DNA from: Streptomyces sp. NBC_00459
GTDB lineage: Bacteria > Actinomycetota > Actinomycetes > Streptomycetales > Streptomycetaceae
Direction of reading: 5' to 3'
Assembly: GCF_036013955.1 (NCBI RefSeq)
Contig: NZ_CP107903.1
Span: 3,844,001-3,908,000 of the forward strand
Length of the DNA: 64,000 bases
The notes under the pieces were generated by a model that saw nothing but the letters and a program-made list of their open reading frames with translations, made no database searches and was not told where the DNA came from. Shown one piece after another: positions 24,203-33,614 of the stretch. Within the stretch, counting starts at the first letter, position 1. Each line of letters opens with the position of its first letter. The translations under genes were made by a program, and so were the position numbers.

Positions 24203-26703
24203 GCCTCCACCTCCTTGGGAGCGTCGGAGGCGAGGGTCGCCGGGCCGATGCGGACGAGTGCGCCGGGCAGCGCCCCGGTGTCGGAGGCGACGCCGCCTCC
24301 GGTGGAGTTCAGCGGCAGCCAGACCACGCGGTCGGGCATCTCGGTGACCTGGAGGGGGAGTTCGACCGTCCCGGTGGCACCGGTCACGGCGAGCAGATCG
24401 CCGTCCTTGACCCCGGCCTCGGCGGCCGTGGCGGCCGACACGCGCGCGCGTGCGGCGTGCCGGGTCCCGGCGAGCGCGTCGTCGCCCTCCTGGAGACGCC
24501 CCTGGTCGAGCAGCAGCCGGTGCCCGGCGAGCACCGCTTCCCCGGCGGCCGGACGTGGCAACTGGGCGCCGATCTCCAGAGGGTTGGTGGCCCGCGTCCC
24601 GTCCCAGGAACCGAGTCGGTCCAGTTCCGCCCGCGCGGTCCGCAGATCCGGGAGCCCCAGGTGTACGTCCATGGCATCGGCCAGCATCTGGAGCACACGG
24701 GCGTCGGACGGCGCGACACTCCGGGTCATCTGGTCGGGCTTGAGCGCGGCCTCGAAGAGACGTGCCCGGCCCTCCCAGTTGAGGAAGGTGCCCGCCTTCT
24801 CGGCGACCGCGGCGACCGGCAGTACGACATCGGCGTGTTCGGTGACCTCGCTGGGCCGCAGTTCCAGCGACACCAGGAAGCCCACTTCGTGAAGGGCTTC
24901 ACGCGCGCGTGCCGGATCGGGCAGGTCGGCCACCTCTACGCCGGCGACCACCAGGGCCCGCAACTCGCCGACGGCGGCGGCCTCGACGATCTGGCCGGTG
25001 TCGCGGCCGAAGCGGTGCGGAAGCTCGGCCACGCCCCAGGCGACGGCGACCTCGTCCCGCGCGCGCGGGTCGGTCGCCGGACGGCCGCCCGGCAGCAGCG
25101 ACGGCAGCGCGCCTGCCTCGACGGCACCGCGCTCCCCCGCCCGGCGCGGGATCCACACCAGCTGGGCGCCGGTCGTGGAAGCGGCCCGCACGGCGGCGGT
25201 GAGCCCACCCGCGACGGCGGCCAGCCGCTCTCCCACGACGATCACCGCACCCTCGGTGCGCAGCGCCTCGGCGGCTGTCACCCCGCTCTCCTCCAGCCCG
25301 AACCCGCTCCCGAGTGCGTCCAGCCACTCGGTCTCGGTGCCGGGGGCGGCGGGCAGCAGCGTGCCGCCGGCCTTCTCCAGGCCGCGCGTCATGTGCGTGG
25401 CGAGCGAGAAGACCTTCTGTCCGTGTCCCTTCCAGGCCTTGCGCAGCCGCAGGAAGACGCCGGGCGCCTCCTCCTCGGACTCGAACCCGACCAGCAGGAC
25501 CGCGGGCGCCTTCTCCAGGGAGGTGTACGTGACACCCGTACCGTCGAGGTCGCGTCCGCGTCCGCCGACCCGGGCGGCCAGGAAGTCGGCTTCCTCGGCG
25601 CTGTGCACGCGCGCGCGGAAGTCGATGTCGTTGGTGTCGAGGGCCACCCGCGCGAACTTGCTGTACGCGTAGGCGTCCTCGACGGTGAGCCGGCCTCCGG
25701 TGAGAACGCCCGCACGGCTACGGGCCGCGAGGAGTCCCTGTGCCGCCGCCTCCAGCGCCTCGGGCCAGGAAGCGGGCTCCAGGACGCCGTCGGCGTTGCG
25801 CACCAGGGGCGTCCGGAGCCGGTCGGGCTTCTGCGCGTACCGGAAGCCGAAGCGTCCCTTGTCGCAGATCCACTCCTCGTTGACCTCGGGCTCGTTGGCC
25901 GCGAGGCGCCGCATGACCTTGCCGCGCCGGTGGTCGGTGCGGGTGGCGCAGCCTCCGGAGCAGTGCTCGCACACCGAGGGCGAGGAGACGAGGTCGAAGG
26001 GGCGGGAGCGGAAGCGATACGCCGCCGAGGTCAGCGCGCCGACCGGGCAGATCTGGATCGTGTTCCCGGAGAAGTACGACTCGAAGGGGTCACCCTCACC
26101 GGTGCCGACCTGCTGGAGCGCGCCGCGCTCGATCAGCTCGATCATCGGGTCGCCCGCGATCTGGTTGGAGAAGCGGGTGCAGCGGGCGCACAGCACGCAC
26201 CGCTCGCGGTCGAGCAGCACCTGCGTGGAGATCGGCACGGGCTTCTCGTAGGTCCGCTTCCTGCCCTCGAAGCGGGACTCCGACTGGCCGTGCGACATGG
26301 CCTGGTTCTGCAGGGGGCACTCGCCGCCCTTGTCACAGACCGGGCAGTCGAGCGGGTGGTTGATGAGGAGCAGCTCCATCACACCGTGCTGGGCCTTCTC
26401 GGCCACGGGCGAGGTGAGATGAGTCTTGACGACCATCCCGTCCGTACAGGTGATCGTGCAGGACGCCATGGGCTTGCGCTGGCCCTCGACCTCGACGATG
26501 CACTGGCGGCAGGCGCCGGCCGGGTCGAGGAGGGGGTGGTCGCAGAAGCGCGGGATCTCGATGCCGAGCTGTTCGGCGGCGCGGATCACCAGGGTGCCCT
26601 TGGGCACGCTGATGTCGATGCCGTCGATCTTCAGCGAGACGAGATCTTCCGGCGGGACCGCCGCGTCGCCCCCTCCGGAGGGAGCGCTCGTGGTCACCGT
26701 CAT
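24199..26703 (-). CDS. nuoG: NADH-quinone oxidoreductase subunit G
   Basis: An 834-residue iron-sulfur subunit of complex I. The N-terminal [2Fe-2S] ferredoxin domain uses CDHPLLDPAGACRQC plus a later Cys. HPLDCPVCDKGGECPLQ and CVLCARCTRFSNQI bind the His/Cys and ferredoxin-type [4Fe-4S] clusters. CEHCSGGC near residue 240 begins the N7 cluster/molybdopterin-like domain, which has lost cofactor function. The remaining 500 residues are the molybdopterin oxidoreductase-like fold. ATG at 26703, 4-bp overlap with nuoF. Confidence 0.95.
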   Translation of the reverse strand: MTVTTSAPSGGGDAAVPPEDLVSLKIDGIDISVPKGTLVIRAAEQLGIEIPRFCDHPLLDPAGACRQCIVEVEGQRKPMASCTITCTDGMVVKTHLTSPVAEKAQHGVMELLLINHPLDCPVCDKGGECPLQNQAMSHGQSESRFEGRKRTYEKPVPISTQVLLDRERCVLCARCTRFSNQIAGDPMIELIERGALQQVGTGEGDPFESYFSGNTIQICPVGALTSAAYRFRSRPFDLVSSPSVCEHCSGGCATRTDHRRGKVMRRLAANEPEVNEEWICDKGRFGFRYAQKPDRLRTPLVRNADGVLEPASWPEALEAAAQGLLAARSRAGVLTGGRLTVEDAYAYSKFARVALDTNDIDFRARVHSAEEADFLAARVGGRGRDLDGTGVTYTSLEKAPAVLLVGFESEEEAPGVFLRLRKAWKGHGQKVFSLATHMTRGLEKAGGTLLPAAPGTETEWLDALGSGFGLEESGVTAAEALRTEGAVIVVGERLAAVAGGLTAAVRAASTTGAQLVWIPRRAGERGAVEAGALPSLLPGGRPATDPRARDEVAVAWGVAELPHRFGRDTGQIVEAAAVGELRALVVAGVEVADLPDPARAREALHEVGFLVSLELRPSEVTEHADVVLPVAAVAEKAGTFLNWEGRARLFEAALKPDQMTRSVAPSDARVLQMLADAMDVHLGLPDLRTARAELDRLGSWDGTRATNPLEIGAQLPRPAAGEAVLAGHRLLLDQGRLQEGDDALAGTRHAARARVSAATAAEAGVKDGDLLAVTGATGTVELPLQVTEMPDRVVWLPLNSTGGGVASDTGALPGALVRIGPATLASDAPKEVEA

Positions 26704-28046
26704 GCGTTCACCTCCGTGCGGTCGGCCCAGGCCGTGGACTTGGCCGGGTCGAAGGGGCAGCCCCGGCCCGTGATGTGGTCCTCGTACTCCTCGCGGAAGT
26801 ACTTGAGGGAGGAGAAGATCGGCGAGGCGGCGCCGTCGCCGAGGGCGCAGAAGGACTTGCCGTTGATGTTGTCGGCGATGTCGTTCAGCTTGTCGAGGTC
26901 GGACATGACTCCCTTGCCGGCCTCGATGTCGCGCAGCAACTGCACGAGCCAGTACGTCCCTTCACGGCAGGGCGTGCACTTGCCGCAGGACTCGTGGGCG
27001 TAGAACTCGGTCCAGCGGGTGACGGCCCGGACGACACAGGTGGTCTCGTCGAAGCACTGGAGTGCTTTTGTGCCGAGCATGGAACCCGCGGCGCCCACTC
27101 CTTCGTAGTCAAGAGGGACGTCGAGGTGCTCGTCGGTGAACATCGGTGTCGAGGAGCCGCCCGGTGTCCAGAACTTCAGCCGGTGGCCGGAGCGCATCCC
27201 GCCGCTCATGTCGAGGAGTTGGCGGAGCGTGATGCCGAGCGGGGCCTCGTACTGGCCCGGATTGGTGACATGGCCGCTGAGTGAGTAGAGCGTGAAGCCC
27301 GGGGACTTCTCGGTTCCCATCGACCGGAACCATTCTTTGCCCTTTTGCAGAATCGCGGGAACCGACGCGATCGACTCGACGTTATTCACAACAGTTGGGC
27401 ACGCATAGAGCCCTGCGACGGCAGGAAAGGGGGGACGGAGCCGCGGTTGACCCCGGCGGCCTTCGAGCGAGTCGAGCAGTGCGGTCTCTTCACCACAGAT
27501 GTACGCGCCCGCACCCGCGTGCACGGTGAGTTCGAGGTCGCGTCCGCTGCCGAGCGCGTCCTTGCCGAGGTAGCCCGCCGCGTAGGCCTCACGTACGGCC
27601 TCGTGCAACCGCCGCAGCACTGGCACGACTTCACCACGCAGATAGATGAAGGCATGCGAAGACCGAATGGCATAACACGCGATCACAATGCCCTCGATGA
27701 GGCTGTGCGGGTTCGCGAAGAGGAGCGGGATGTCCTTGCAGGTTCCCGGCTCCGACTCGTCGGCGTTGACAACTAGATAGTGTGGTTTTCCATCGCCCTG
27801 AGGAATGAACTGCCATTTCATTCCCGTGGGGAATCCCGCACCGCCGCGGCCACGCAGACCGGACTCCTTGACGTACGCGATGAGGTCGTCCGGGGTCATC
27901 GCGAGGGCCTTGCGGAGTCCCTCGTACCCTTCGTGCCTCCGGTAGACGTCCAGACTCCAGGACCGGTCCTCGTCCCAGAAGGCCGACAGCACGGGTGCCA
28001 GCAGCTTCTCGGGGCTGGTGTCGTTGATCTCGGGTGCCAATGTCAT
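26700..28046 (-). CDS. nuoF: NADH-quinone oxidoreductase subunit F
   Basis: A 448-residue NADH-oxidising flavoprotein subunit of complex I. GLRGRGGAGFPTGMKW is the FMN/NADH glycine-rich loop. NADESEPGTCKD and GAGAYICGEETALLDSLEG bind NADH/FMN. The N3 [4Fe-4S] cluster uses SCGKCTPCREG plus a C-terminal Cys in FCALGD. The stretch at about 27340-27830 uses many A/T-ending codons (CTA, AAA, GGA, TAT, ATT, AAT), unlike the rest of the window; see findings. ATG at 28046 overlaps the nuoE stop (TGATG). Confidence 0.95.
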   Translation of the reverse strand: MTLAPEINDTSPEKLLAPVLSAFWDEDRSWSLDVYRRHEGYEGLRKALAMTPDDLIAYVKESGLRGRGGAGFPTGMKWQFIPQGDGKPHYLVVNADESEPGTCKDIPLLFANPHSLIEGIVIACYAIRSSHAFIYLRGEVVPVLRRLHEAVREAYAAGYLGKDALGSGRDLELTVHAGAGAYICGEETALLDSLEGRRGQPRLRPPFPAVAGLYACPTVVNNVESIASVPAILQKGKEWFRSMGTEKSPGFTLYSLSGHVTNPGQYEAPLGITLRQLLDMSGGMRSGHRLKFWTPGGSSTPMFTDEHLDVPLDYEGVGAAGSMLGTKALQCFDETTCVVRAVTRWTEFYAHESCGKCTPCREGTYWLVQLLRDIEAGKGVMSDLDKLNDIADNINGKSFCALGDGAASPIFSSLKYFREEYEDHITGRGCPFDPAKSTAWADRTEVNA

Positions 28047-28897
28047 CACTCCCCCTCCTCGGTGACGGGCCCCGCCGGGTGGGAGGGGTCGGAAGCCGCC
28101 GTGTCCTGCGGCGCGTCGTGCGAACTGAGGTGCTCGGCGGGCGACGGGGCGTGCGGCGGCGTGCTCTTGGAGGAGCCACCCCTGGGGTGCACCACGCGCG
28201 CGGGGCTCTCGCCCTTGGCCAGCCGGAGCCCGATCAGTGAGGCGGGGCCGGAACTGCCGCTCGCCTCGACGGCCCCGTCCCGGGTGTCGGGGAAGCCCGC
28301 CAGGATGCGGGCGGTGTCCTTGAACGTGCACAGGGGGGCACCGCGCGTGGGTTCGACCTGCACGCCCGCGCGCAGGTCGTCGACGAGGCGCTTGGCGCTG
28401 GCCGGGGTCTGGTTGTCGAAGAACTCCCAGTTGACCATCACGACGGGTGCGAAGTCGCAGGCCGCGTTGCACTCGATGTGCTCCAGGGTGACCTTGCCGT
28501 CCTCGGTGGTCCCGCCGTTGGCGACACCGAGGTGCTCCTGGAGGGTCTCGAAGATGGCGTCGCCGCCCAGCACCGCGCACAGGGTGTTCGTGCAGACGCC
28601 CACCTGGTAGTCGCCGGAGGGGCCCCGGCGGTACATGGAGTAGAAGGTGGCGACCGCGGTGACCTCGGCCGTGGTCAGACCCAGGATGTCCGCGCAGAAC
28701 CGCATCCCGGTGCGTGTGACATGGCCCTCCTCCGACTGCACGAGATGCAGCAACGGCAGGAGGGCGGACCGGGAGTCCGGGTAGCGGGCGATGACCTCGC
28801 GGGAGTCCGCTTCGAGCCGGGCTCGAACGTCGTCCGGGTAAGCGGGCGCGGGCAGTTGGGGCATGCCCAGGCTGACGCCCTCGGGGGTGGTGGTCAC
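28046..28897 (-). CDS. nuoE: NADH-quinone oxidoreductase subunit E
   Basis: A 283-residue subunit of complex I with a thioredoxin-like fold and one [2Fe-2S] cluster (N1a). The ligands are the two Cys in GVCTNTLC and the two in IECNAACDFAPVVMVN. After the domain there is a C-terminal extension of about 90 residues rich in Ser, Pro and His, absent in E. coli and usual in Streptomyces. The GTG at 28897 overlaps the nuoD stop by 4 bp; the long open frame upstream is in the wrong frame inside nuoD. Confidence 0.94.
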   Translation of the reverse strand: MTTTPEGVSLGMPQLPAPAYPDDVRARLEADSREVIARYPDSRSALLPLLHLVQSEEGHVTRTGMRFCADILGLTTAEVTAVATFYSMYRRGPSGDYQVGVCTNTLCAVLGGDAIFETLQEHLGVANGGTTEDGKVTLEHIECNAACDFAPVVMVNWEFFDNQTPASAKRLVDDLRAGVQVEPTRGAPLCTFKDTARILAGFPDTRDGAVEASGSSGPASLIGLRLAKGESPARVVHPRGGSSKSTPPHAPSPAEHLSSHDAPQDTAASDPSHPAGPVTEEGE

Positions 28898-30216
28898 CGG
28901 TCGACGCCTCCCATCACGGGGTCGATGGACGCGACGGCGACGATGACGTCGGCGACCTGGCCGCCCTCGCACATCGCCGCCATGGCCTGAAGGTTGGTGA
29001 AGGACGGGTCGCGGAAGTGGACCCGGTAGGGCCGGGTGCCTCCGTCGGAGACGGCGTGCACCCCGAGTTCGCCCTTGGGTGACTCGACGGCCGCGTACGC
29101 CTGTCCCGGCGGGACGCGGAAGCCCTCGGTCACCAGCTTGAAGTGGTGGATCAGGGCCTCCATGGAGGTGCCCATGATCTGCTTGATGTGGTCCAGGGAG
29201 TTCCCCAGACCGTCCGGTCCCAGGGCGAGCTGGGCGGGCCAGGCGATCTTCTTGTCGGTGACCATGACCGGGCCGGGCTGGAGCCGGTCCAGGCACTGCT
29301 CGACGATCCTGAGCGACTGGCGCATCTCCTCCAGCCGGATCAGGAAGCGGCCGTAGGAGTCGCAGGTGTCGGCGGTGGGGACGTCGAAGTCGAACGTCTC
29401 GTAGCCGCAGTACGGCTGGCTCTTGCGCAGGTCGTGCGGGAGGCCGGTGGAGCGCAGGACCGGGCCGGTGGCGCCGAGGGCCATGCAGCCGGCCAGGTCG
29501 AGGTAACCGACGTCCTGCATACGGGCCTTGAAGATGGGGTTCCCGGTGGCGAGCTTGTCGTACTCGGGAAGGTTCTTCTTCATCTTCTTCACGAACTCGC
29601 GGATGTGGTCCACCGCACCGGGCGGCAGGTCCTGGGCGAGTCCGCCGGGGCGGATGTACGCGTGGTTCATCCGCAGGCCCGTGATGAGCTCGTAGATGTC
29701 GAGAATCATTTCACGATCACGGAATCCGTAGATCATGATCGTGGTGGCGCCCAGTTCCATACCGCCGGTGGCGATGCACACGAGGTGCGAGGACAGCCGG
29801 TTGAGCTCCATCAGGAGCACGCGGATGAGGGTGGCCCGGTCGGAGATCTGGTCCTCGATGCCGAGGAGCTTCTCGACGGCGAGACAGTAGGCGGTCTCGT
29901 TGAAGAAGGACGTCAGATAGTCCATGCGCGTGACGAAGGTCGTGCCCTGCGTCCACGTGCGGAACTCGAGGTTCTTCTCGATGCCGGTGTGCAGATAGCC
30001 GATGCCGCAGCGGGCCTCGGTGACCGTCTCGCCGTCGATCTCCAGGATGAGGCGGAGCACGCCGTGGGTGGACGGGTGCTGCGGGCCCATGTTGACGACG
30101 ATGCGCTCGTCGTCGGCACGGGCCGCGGACTGGACGACCTCGTCCCAGTCGCCGCCGGTGACCGTGTAGACGGTGCCTTCGGTGGTCTCGCGCGGAGTTG
30201 CGTGCTGCGTGCTCAT
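28894..30216 (-). CDS. nuoD: NADH-quinone oxidoreductase subunit D
   Basis: A 440-residue hydrogenase-like 49-kDa-type subunit of complex I that lines the quinone site. NMGPQHPSTHGVLRL is the signature at about residue 42, with the quinone-contacting His. GIGYLHTGIEKNLE follows. PTADTCDSYGRF and the C-terminal GGVDR are typical. It has no metal site left from its hydrogenase ancestor. It precedes nuoE with a 4-bp overlap and follows nuoC with a 4-bp overlap. Confidence 0.95.
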   Translation of the reverse strand: MSTQHATPRETTEGTVYTVTGGDWDEVVQSAARADDERIVVNMGPQHPSTHGVLRLILEIDGETVTEARCGIGYLHTGIEKNLEFRTWTQGTTFVTRMDYLTSFFNETAYCLAVEKLLGIEDQISDRATLIRVLLMELNRLSSHLVCIATGGMELGATTIMIYGFRDREMILDIYELITGLRMNHAYIRPGGLAQDLPPGAVDHIREFVKKMKKNLPEYDKLATGNPIFKARMQDVGYLDLAGCMALGATGPVLRSTGLPHDLRKSQPYCGYETFDFDVPTADTCDSYGRFLIRLEEMRQSLRIVEQCLDRLQPGPVMVTDKKIAWPAQLALGPDGLGNSLDHIKQIMGTSMEALIHHFKLVTEGFRVPPGQAYAAVESPKGELGVHAVSDGGTRPYRVHFRDPSFTNLQAMAAMCEGGQVADVIVAVASIDPVMGGVDR

Positions 30217-30974
30217 GAGTACGACCTCCGCTGGTCCGGAGCCGGGATCTGGGCGCCCTTGTACTCGACGGGGATGCCGCCGAGGGGATAGTCCTTGCGC
30301 TGCGGGTGGCCCGGCCAGTCGTCCGGCATCATGATCCGCGTCAGGGCCGGGTGGCCGTCGAAGACGATCCCGAAGAAGTCGTACGTCTCGCGCTCGTGCC
30401 AGTCGTTCGTCGGGTAGACGGAGACCAGGGACGGGACGTGCGGGTCGCTGTCCGGGGCGCCGACTTCGAGGCGGATCAGCCTGTTATGGGTGATCGAGCG
30501 CAGGTGGTAGACGGCGTGGAGCTCGCGGCCCTTGTCCTGCGGGTAGTGGACTCCGCTCACGCCCGTGCAGAGTTCGAAGCGCAGAGCAGGATCGTCGCGC
30601 AGGGTCTGGGCGACGGCGAGCAGGTACGCGCGTTCGACGTGGAACGTCAGCTCCTCGCGGTCGACGACCGTCTTCTCGATCACGTTCTCGGGGACCAGAC
30701 CCTGTTCCTCCAGGGCGCCCTCGAGTTCGTCGGCGACCTCGTCGAACCAGCCGCCGTACGGCCGCGCCGAGGCTCCCGGGAGCCGGACGGAGCGGACCAG
30801 GCCGCCGTAGCCCGAGGTGTCGCCGCCGTTGTTGGCGCCGAACATTCCGCGCTGGACGCGGATCTCCTCGCCGCCGTCGCCGCGCTGGCCGGGGAGGTTG
30901 GAGGCGGCGAGGTCCTTCTCGGGGTTGACCCCGTCGGTCGCCCCGCCTGCTCCGGTGCCGTTCGCGTCGCTCAT
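30213..30974 (-). CDS. nuoC: NADH-quinone oxidoreductase subunit C
   Basis: A 253-residue 30-kDa-type subunit of complex I, separate from NuoD as in most bacteria outside the enterics. The signature [17 protein letters not shown] is followed by [21 protein letters not shown]. The N-terminal 45 residues are a disordered Gly/Asn-rich extension. ATG at 30974 overlaps the nuoB stop by 4 bp. Confidence 0.95.
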
Positions 30975-31525
30975 CGCAGCAGCCCCTTCATCTCGATCGT
31001 GGGGAGTGCCTTGAGCGCGGCCTCCTCCGCCTCGCGGGCCGCCTCCTCGGCGTTCACGCCGAGCTTGGAGCTCTGGATCTTCTGGTGGAGCTTGAGGATC
31101 GCGTCGATCAGCATCTCGGGCCGTGGCGGGCAACCGGGCAGATAGATGTCGACCGGGACGATGTGGTCGACGCCCTGCACGATGGCGTAGTTGTTGAACA
31201 TGCCGCCCGAGGAGGCGCAGACCCCCATGGAGATCACCCACTTGGGGTTGGGCATCTGGTCGTAGACCTGCCGCAGTACCGGCGCCATCTTCTGGCTGAC
31301 CCGGCCGGCCACGATCATCAGGTCCGCCTGGCGGGGTGAGCCGCGGAAGACCTCCATGCCGAAGCGCGCGAGGTCGTATCGGCCGGCGCCGGTGGTCATC
31401 ATCTCGATGGCACAGCAGGCGAGTCCGAACGTGGCGGGGAAGACGGACGCCTTGCGCACCCAGCCCGCGGCCTGCTCGACGGTGGTCAGCAGGAATCCGC
31501 TCGGCAGTTTTTCTTCGAGTCCCAT
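30971..31525 (-). CDS. nuoB: NADH-quinone oxidoreductase subunit B
   Basis: A 184-residue subunit of complex I carrying the terminal [4Fe-4S] cluster N2, which reduces quinone. The ligands are the paired Cys in [11 protein letters not shown], the Cys in [13 protein letters not shown] and the Cys in GCPPRPE. ATG at 31525 lies 14 bp after nuoA. The length and motifs are fully typical. Confidence 0.96.
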
Positions 31526-31539
31526 GTCTTAGAGGCCCC

Positions 31540-31899
31540 TCAGTCCCATTCCAGGCCGCCGCGCCGCCATACGTACGCGTACGCCACGAAGACGGTGAGC
31601 ACGAAGAGCAACATCTCCACGAGCCCGAAAACACCCAGGGCGTCGAAGGTGACGGCCCAGGGGTAGAGGAAGACGATCTCGATGTCGAAGACGATGAAGA
31701 GCATCGCCGTCAGGTAGTACTTGATGGGGAATCGCCCACCGCCGGCCGGCGTGGGTGTCGGCTCGATCCCGCATTCATAAGCTTCGAGTTTGGCCCGGTT
31801 GTACCGCTTCGGGCCGATGAGCGAAGCCATGATCACGGAGAAGATCGCAAAGCCTGCCCCGAGGGCTCCCAGTACGAGGATGGGCGCATACGCGTTCAC
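31540..31899 (-). CDS. nuoA: NADH-quinone oxidoreductase subunit A
   Basis: A 119-residue three-helix membrane subunit of complex I and the first gene of the operon. RYNRAKLEAYECGIEPTP is the conserved quinone-site loop with its Cys, and FDIEIVFLYPWAV carries the acidic residues of TM2. GTG start at 31899 after GAGAGGAGCGAGGAGCG. The promoter region upstream contains a Rex-type operator (32005-32020), so the operon probably follows the cell's NADH/NAD+ balance. Confidence 0.95.
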   Translation of the reverse strand: MNAYAPILVLGALGAGFAIFSVIMASLIGPKRYNRAKLEAYECGIEPTPTPAGGGRFPIKYYLTAMLFIVFDIEIVFLYPWAVTFDALGVFGLVEMLLFVLTVFVAYAYVWRRGGLEWD

Positions 31900-32004
31900 C
31901 GCTCCTCGCTCCTCTCAGTCGGCACTGACTGCTGGCGATTGCATGGGTCCGGCGCCGCCCCGTCCGCCCGCCAACCCCGCCCGTCCAGACGAAGATCGCG
32001 AACA

Positions 32005-32020
32005 TGTGAAGCAGGTCACA
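32005..32020. promoter_or_regulatory. Rex operator upstream of nuoA
   Basis: TGTGAAGCAGGTCACA is an almost perfect inverted repeat. It matches the Streptomyces Rex consensus (TGTGAA-N4-TTCACA) at 11 of the 12 half-site bases. Rex is a NADH-sensing repressor, and nuo is a known Rex target in S. coelicolor. The centre lies about 113 bp upstream of the nuoA GTG. It also fits the broad GTG-N6-GNCAC pattern reported for Streptomyces Crp, so Crp binding is an alternative. Confidence 0.75.
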
Positions 32021-32505
32021 AGCCCAACTGCCCCGCATCCTATGCCCGACCGTCTGTGATCTGCGACACGGGGTATTACCGAACCTTTGTGATCTCCACC
32101 ACCCGACGAAGGATCATGAAGTCGGATGAGCGGTGATCTTCACACTCGAAGCGTCCACGTGATCACCAGAGGTGACATCTTCTCCGGTTACCGCTGGTCA
32201 CGAGCGGCATCTCAATATCAAGAGACTTCTCGTGCATGCAAATTGGAGATGGACGGGGCCGCTTGATAGTGGAGCGCGTTCACACATCGGAGGGAGTCGC
32301 GCGGCGAATGTGGACGCACGGACGTGCGTGCACGCGTTCACGAGCGACGGCGATCGGCGAATCCCTCGCGGGACGCACTCCGACCGGTGACCGTTCCGTG
32401 ACCTGCGCCACACCTGTGAAGGCCTGTGAAGATCGGGGGTTGGCCACGGACCGCAACCGATGGTAGGCGGCGGGCAATTCGGGCGTACCGATGAAAGTGC
32501 ATGAT

Positions 32506-32525
32506 CACAGGCATGATCGCCTGTG
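32506..32525. promoter_or_regulatory. interrupted palindrome upstream of NlpC/P60 gene
   Basis: Arms CACAGGC and GCCTGTG flank ATGATC about 130 bp upstream of the NlpC/P60 gene. It is a plausible operator. The remaining 750-bp region from 31900 to 32651 shows no gene; it holds the promoters of nuo (leftward) and of the hydrolase (rightward). I looked there for a ydaO riboswitch and did not find one. Confidence 0.35.
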
Positions 32526-32651
32526 TCCGCAATGCCCGTTACGGCGTCAATAAAGAGTGACGGTCCGGGAATTTGGGGCCTCGATTGAACAACTGTGGCG
32601 CACCACACGTTTCTTGAAGGTATGGAGGAGTCGCTGGTACCGCTAGTACCC

Positions 32652-33476
32652 ATGTCCCACACCGCTACCGCTCACATACGAAGCCACCGGAAGCCCCGGC
32701 GTGCCGGCACCTCGTCGCTGGCGATGCGTGCCGGAGTCGCCGGTGGCGTTCTCAGCACCCTGGCAGTGGCGGGTGCGTCCGGTGCGGCGTACGCCGCCGA
32801 GTCCGGGCCGCAGACCATCGAACTGCCCACCCTCACGGCCGACCTGGCCACTCAGATCGCCGAGTCCGCGGACGCCACGCAGCTGGCCGCCGCGAACTAC
32901 GAGCTCGATGCCGAGCGCGACGCCGCAGCCGCCAAGGCGGCTCAGGAGGCCAGGAAGGACCTCGCGGAGGCGAAGCAGAAGGCGGAGGCCAAGGAGAAGG
33001 CAGAGGCCGCCCGTAAGGCCGCTGCGGAGGCCGCTGTCTCCCGTTCCGCCGAGCGCGCGACGCTGGCGGCCTCGAACACCGGCTCCAGCTCGGTGGCGTC
33101 GCAGGTGACCGCCCCCGCGAGCGGCAGTGTCGCGACCGTCATCGACTTCCTCAAGGCGCAGCTGGGCGACGCCTACGTCATGGGCGCCACCGGCCCCAAC
33201 GCGTGGGACTGCTCCTCCCTGGTCCAGGCCGCGTTCAAGCAGGTCGGCGTGGACCTCCCCCGGGTCTCGCAGGACCAGTCGATGCAGGGCACCGAGGTCT
33301 CCCTGTCGAACCTCGAGGTCGGCGACATCCTGTACTGGGGTGCGAAGGGTTCGGCGTACCACGTCGCGGTGTACGTGGGGAACGGCCAGTACCTGGACGC
33401 GGCCAACCCGTCCAAGGGCGTCGTCATCCAGGACCTGTCCGGCTACCCGGCCTCGGGTGCGGTGCGCGTGCTCTGA
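32652..33476 (+). CDS. secreted NlpC/P60 peptidoglycan endopeptidase
   Basis: A 274-residue exported cell-wall peptidase. A signal peptide of about 50 residues has a long basic n-region and ends near GAAYAAES. Next comes an Ala/Lys/Glu-rich coiled coil (about residues 75-145) and a linker. The C-terminal NlpC/P60 domain has the catalytic Cys in WDCSSLVQAAF and the His in AYHVAVYVGNG. Such enzymes cut the stem peptide, often between D-Glu and DAP. The ATG at 32652 is my choice because the basic signal-peptide start follows; in-frame ATG/GTG codons at 32595 and 32622 would add up to 19 residues. A clear hairpin follows the stop. Confidence 0.9.
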   Translation: MSHTATAHIRSHRKPRRAGTSSLAMRAGVAGGVLSTLAVAGASGAAYAAESGPQTIELPTLTADLATQIAESADATQLAAANYELDAERDAAAAKAAQEARKDLAEAKQKAEAKEKAEAARKAAAEAAVSRSAERATLAASNTGSSSVASQVTAPASGSVATVIDFLKAQLGDAYVMGATGPNAWDCSSLVQAAFKQVGVDLPRVSQDQSMQGTEVSLSNLEVGDILYWGAKGSAYHVAVYVGNGQYLDAANPSKGVVIQDLSGYPASGAVRVL

Positions 33477-33501
33477 GCGGGCGCTTGAGGATTCACGTGT
33501 G

Positions 33502-33532
33502 AGGGCCGTTGCCGCTGGTGGGCAACGGCCCT
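33502..33532 (+). terminator. hairpin terminator after NlpC/P60 gene
   Basis: A 12-bp perfect stem, AGGGCCGTTGCC/GGCAACGGCCCT, with a 7-nt loop and a pyrimidine-rich tail lies 25 bp past the stop codon, between this gene and def. Confidence 0.8.
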
Positions 33533-33614
33533 TCTCCGCCCCTGCGGGGGACGGCTGTGTGAGGCTGAAGCCTCGGTGCTTTCGGCACTTCACACAGCAG
33601 AAGGAGAGACAGCG

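Noticed and set aside
32313..32330. Inverted repeat ACGCACG-GA-CGTGCGT
   Set aside because: Short and in a sequence rich in CG and GT steps; not enough to call an operator.
32172..32600. Second ydaO riboswitch before the NlpC/P60 gene
   Set aside because: Such genes often have one, but the conserved blocks were not found here.
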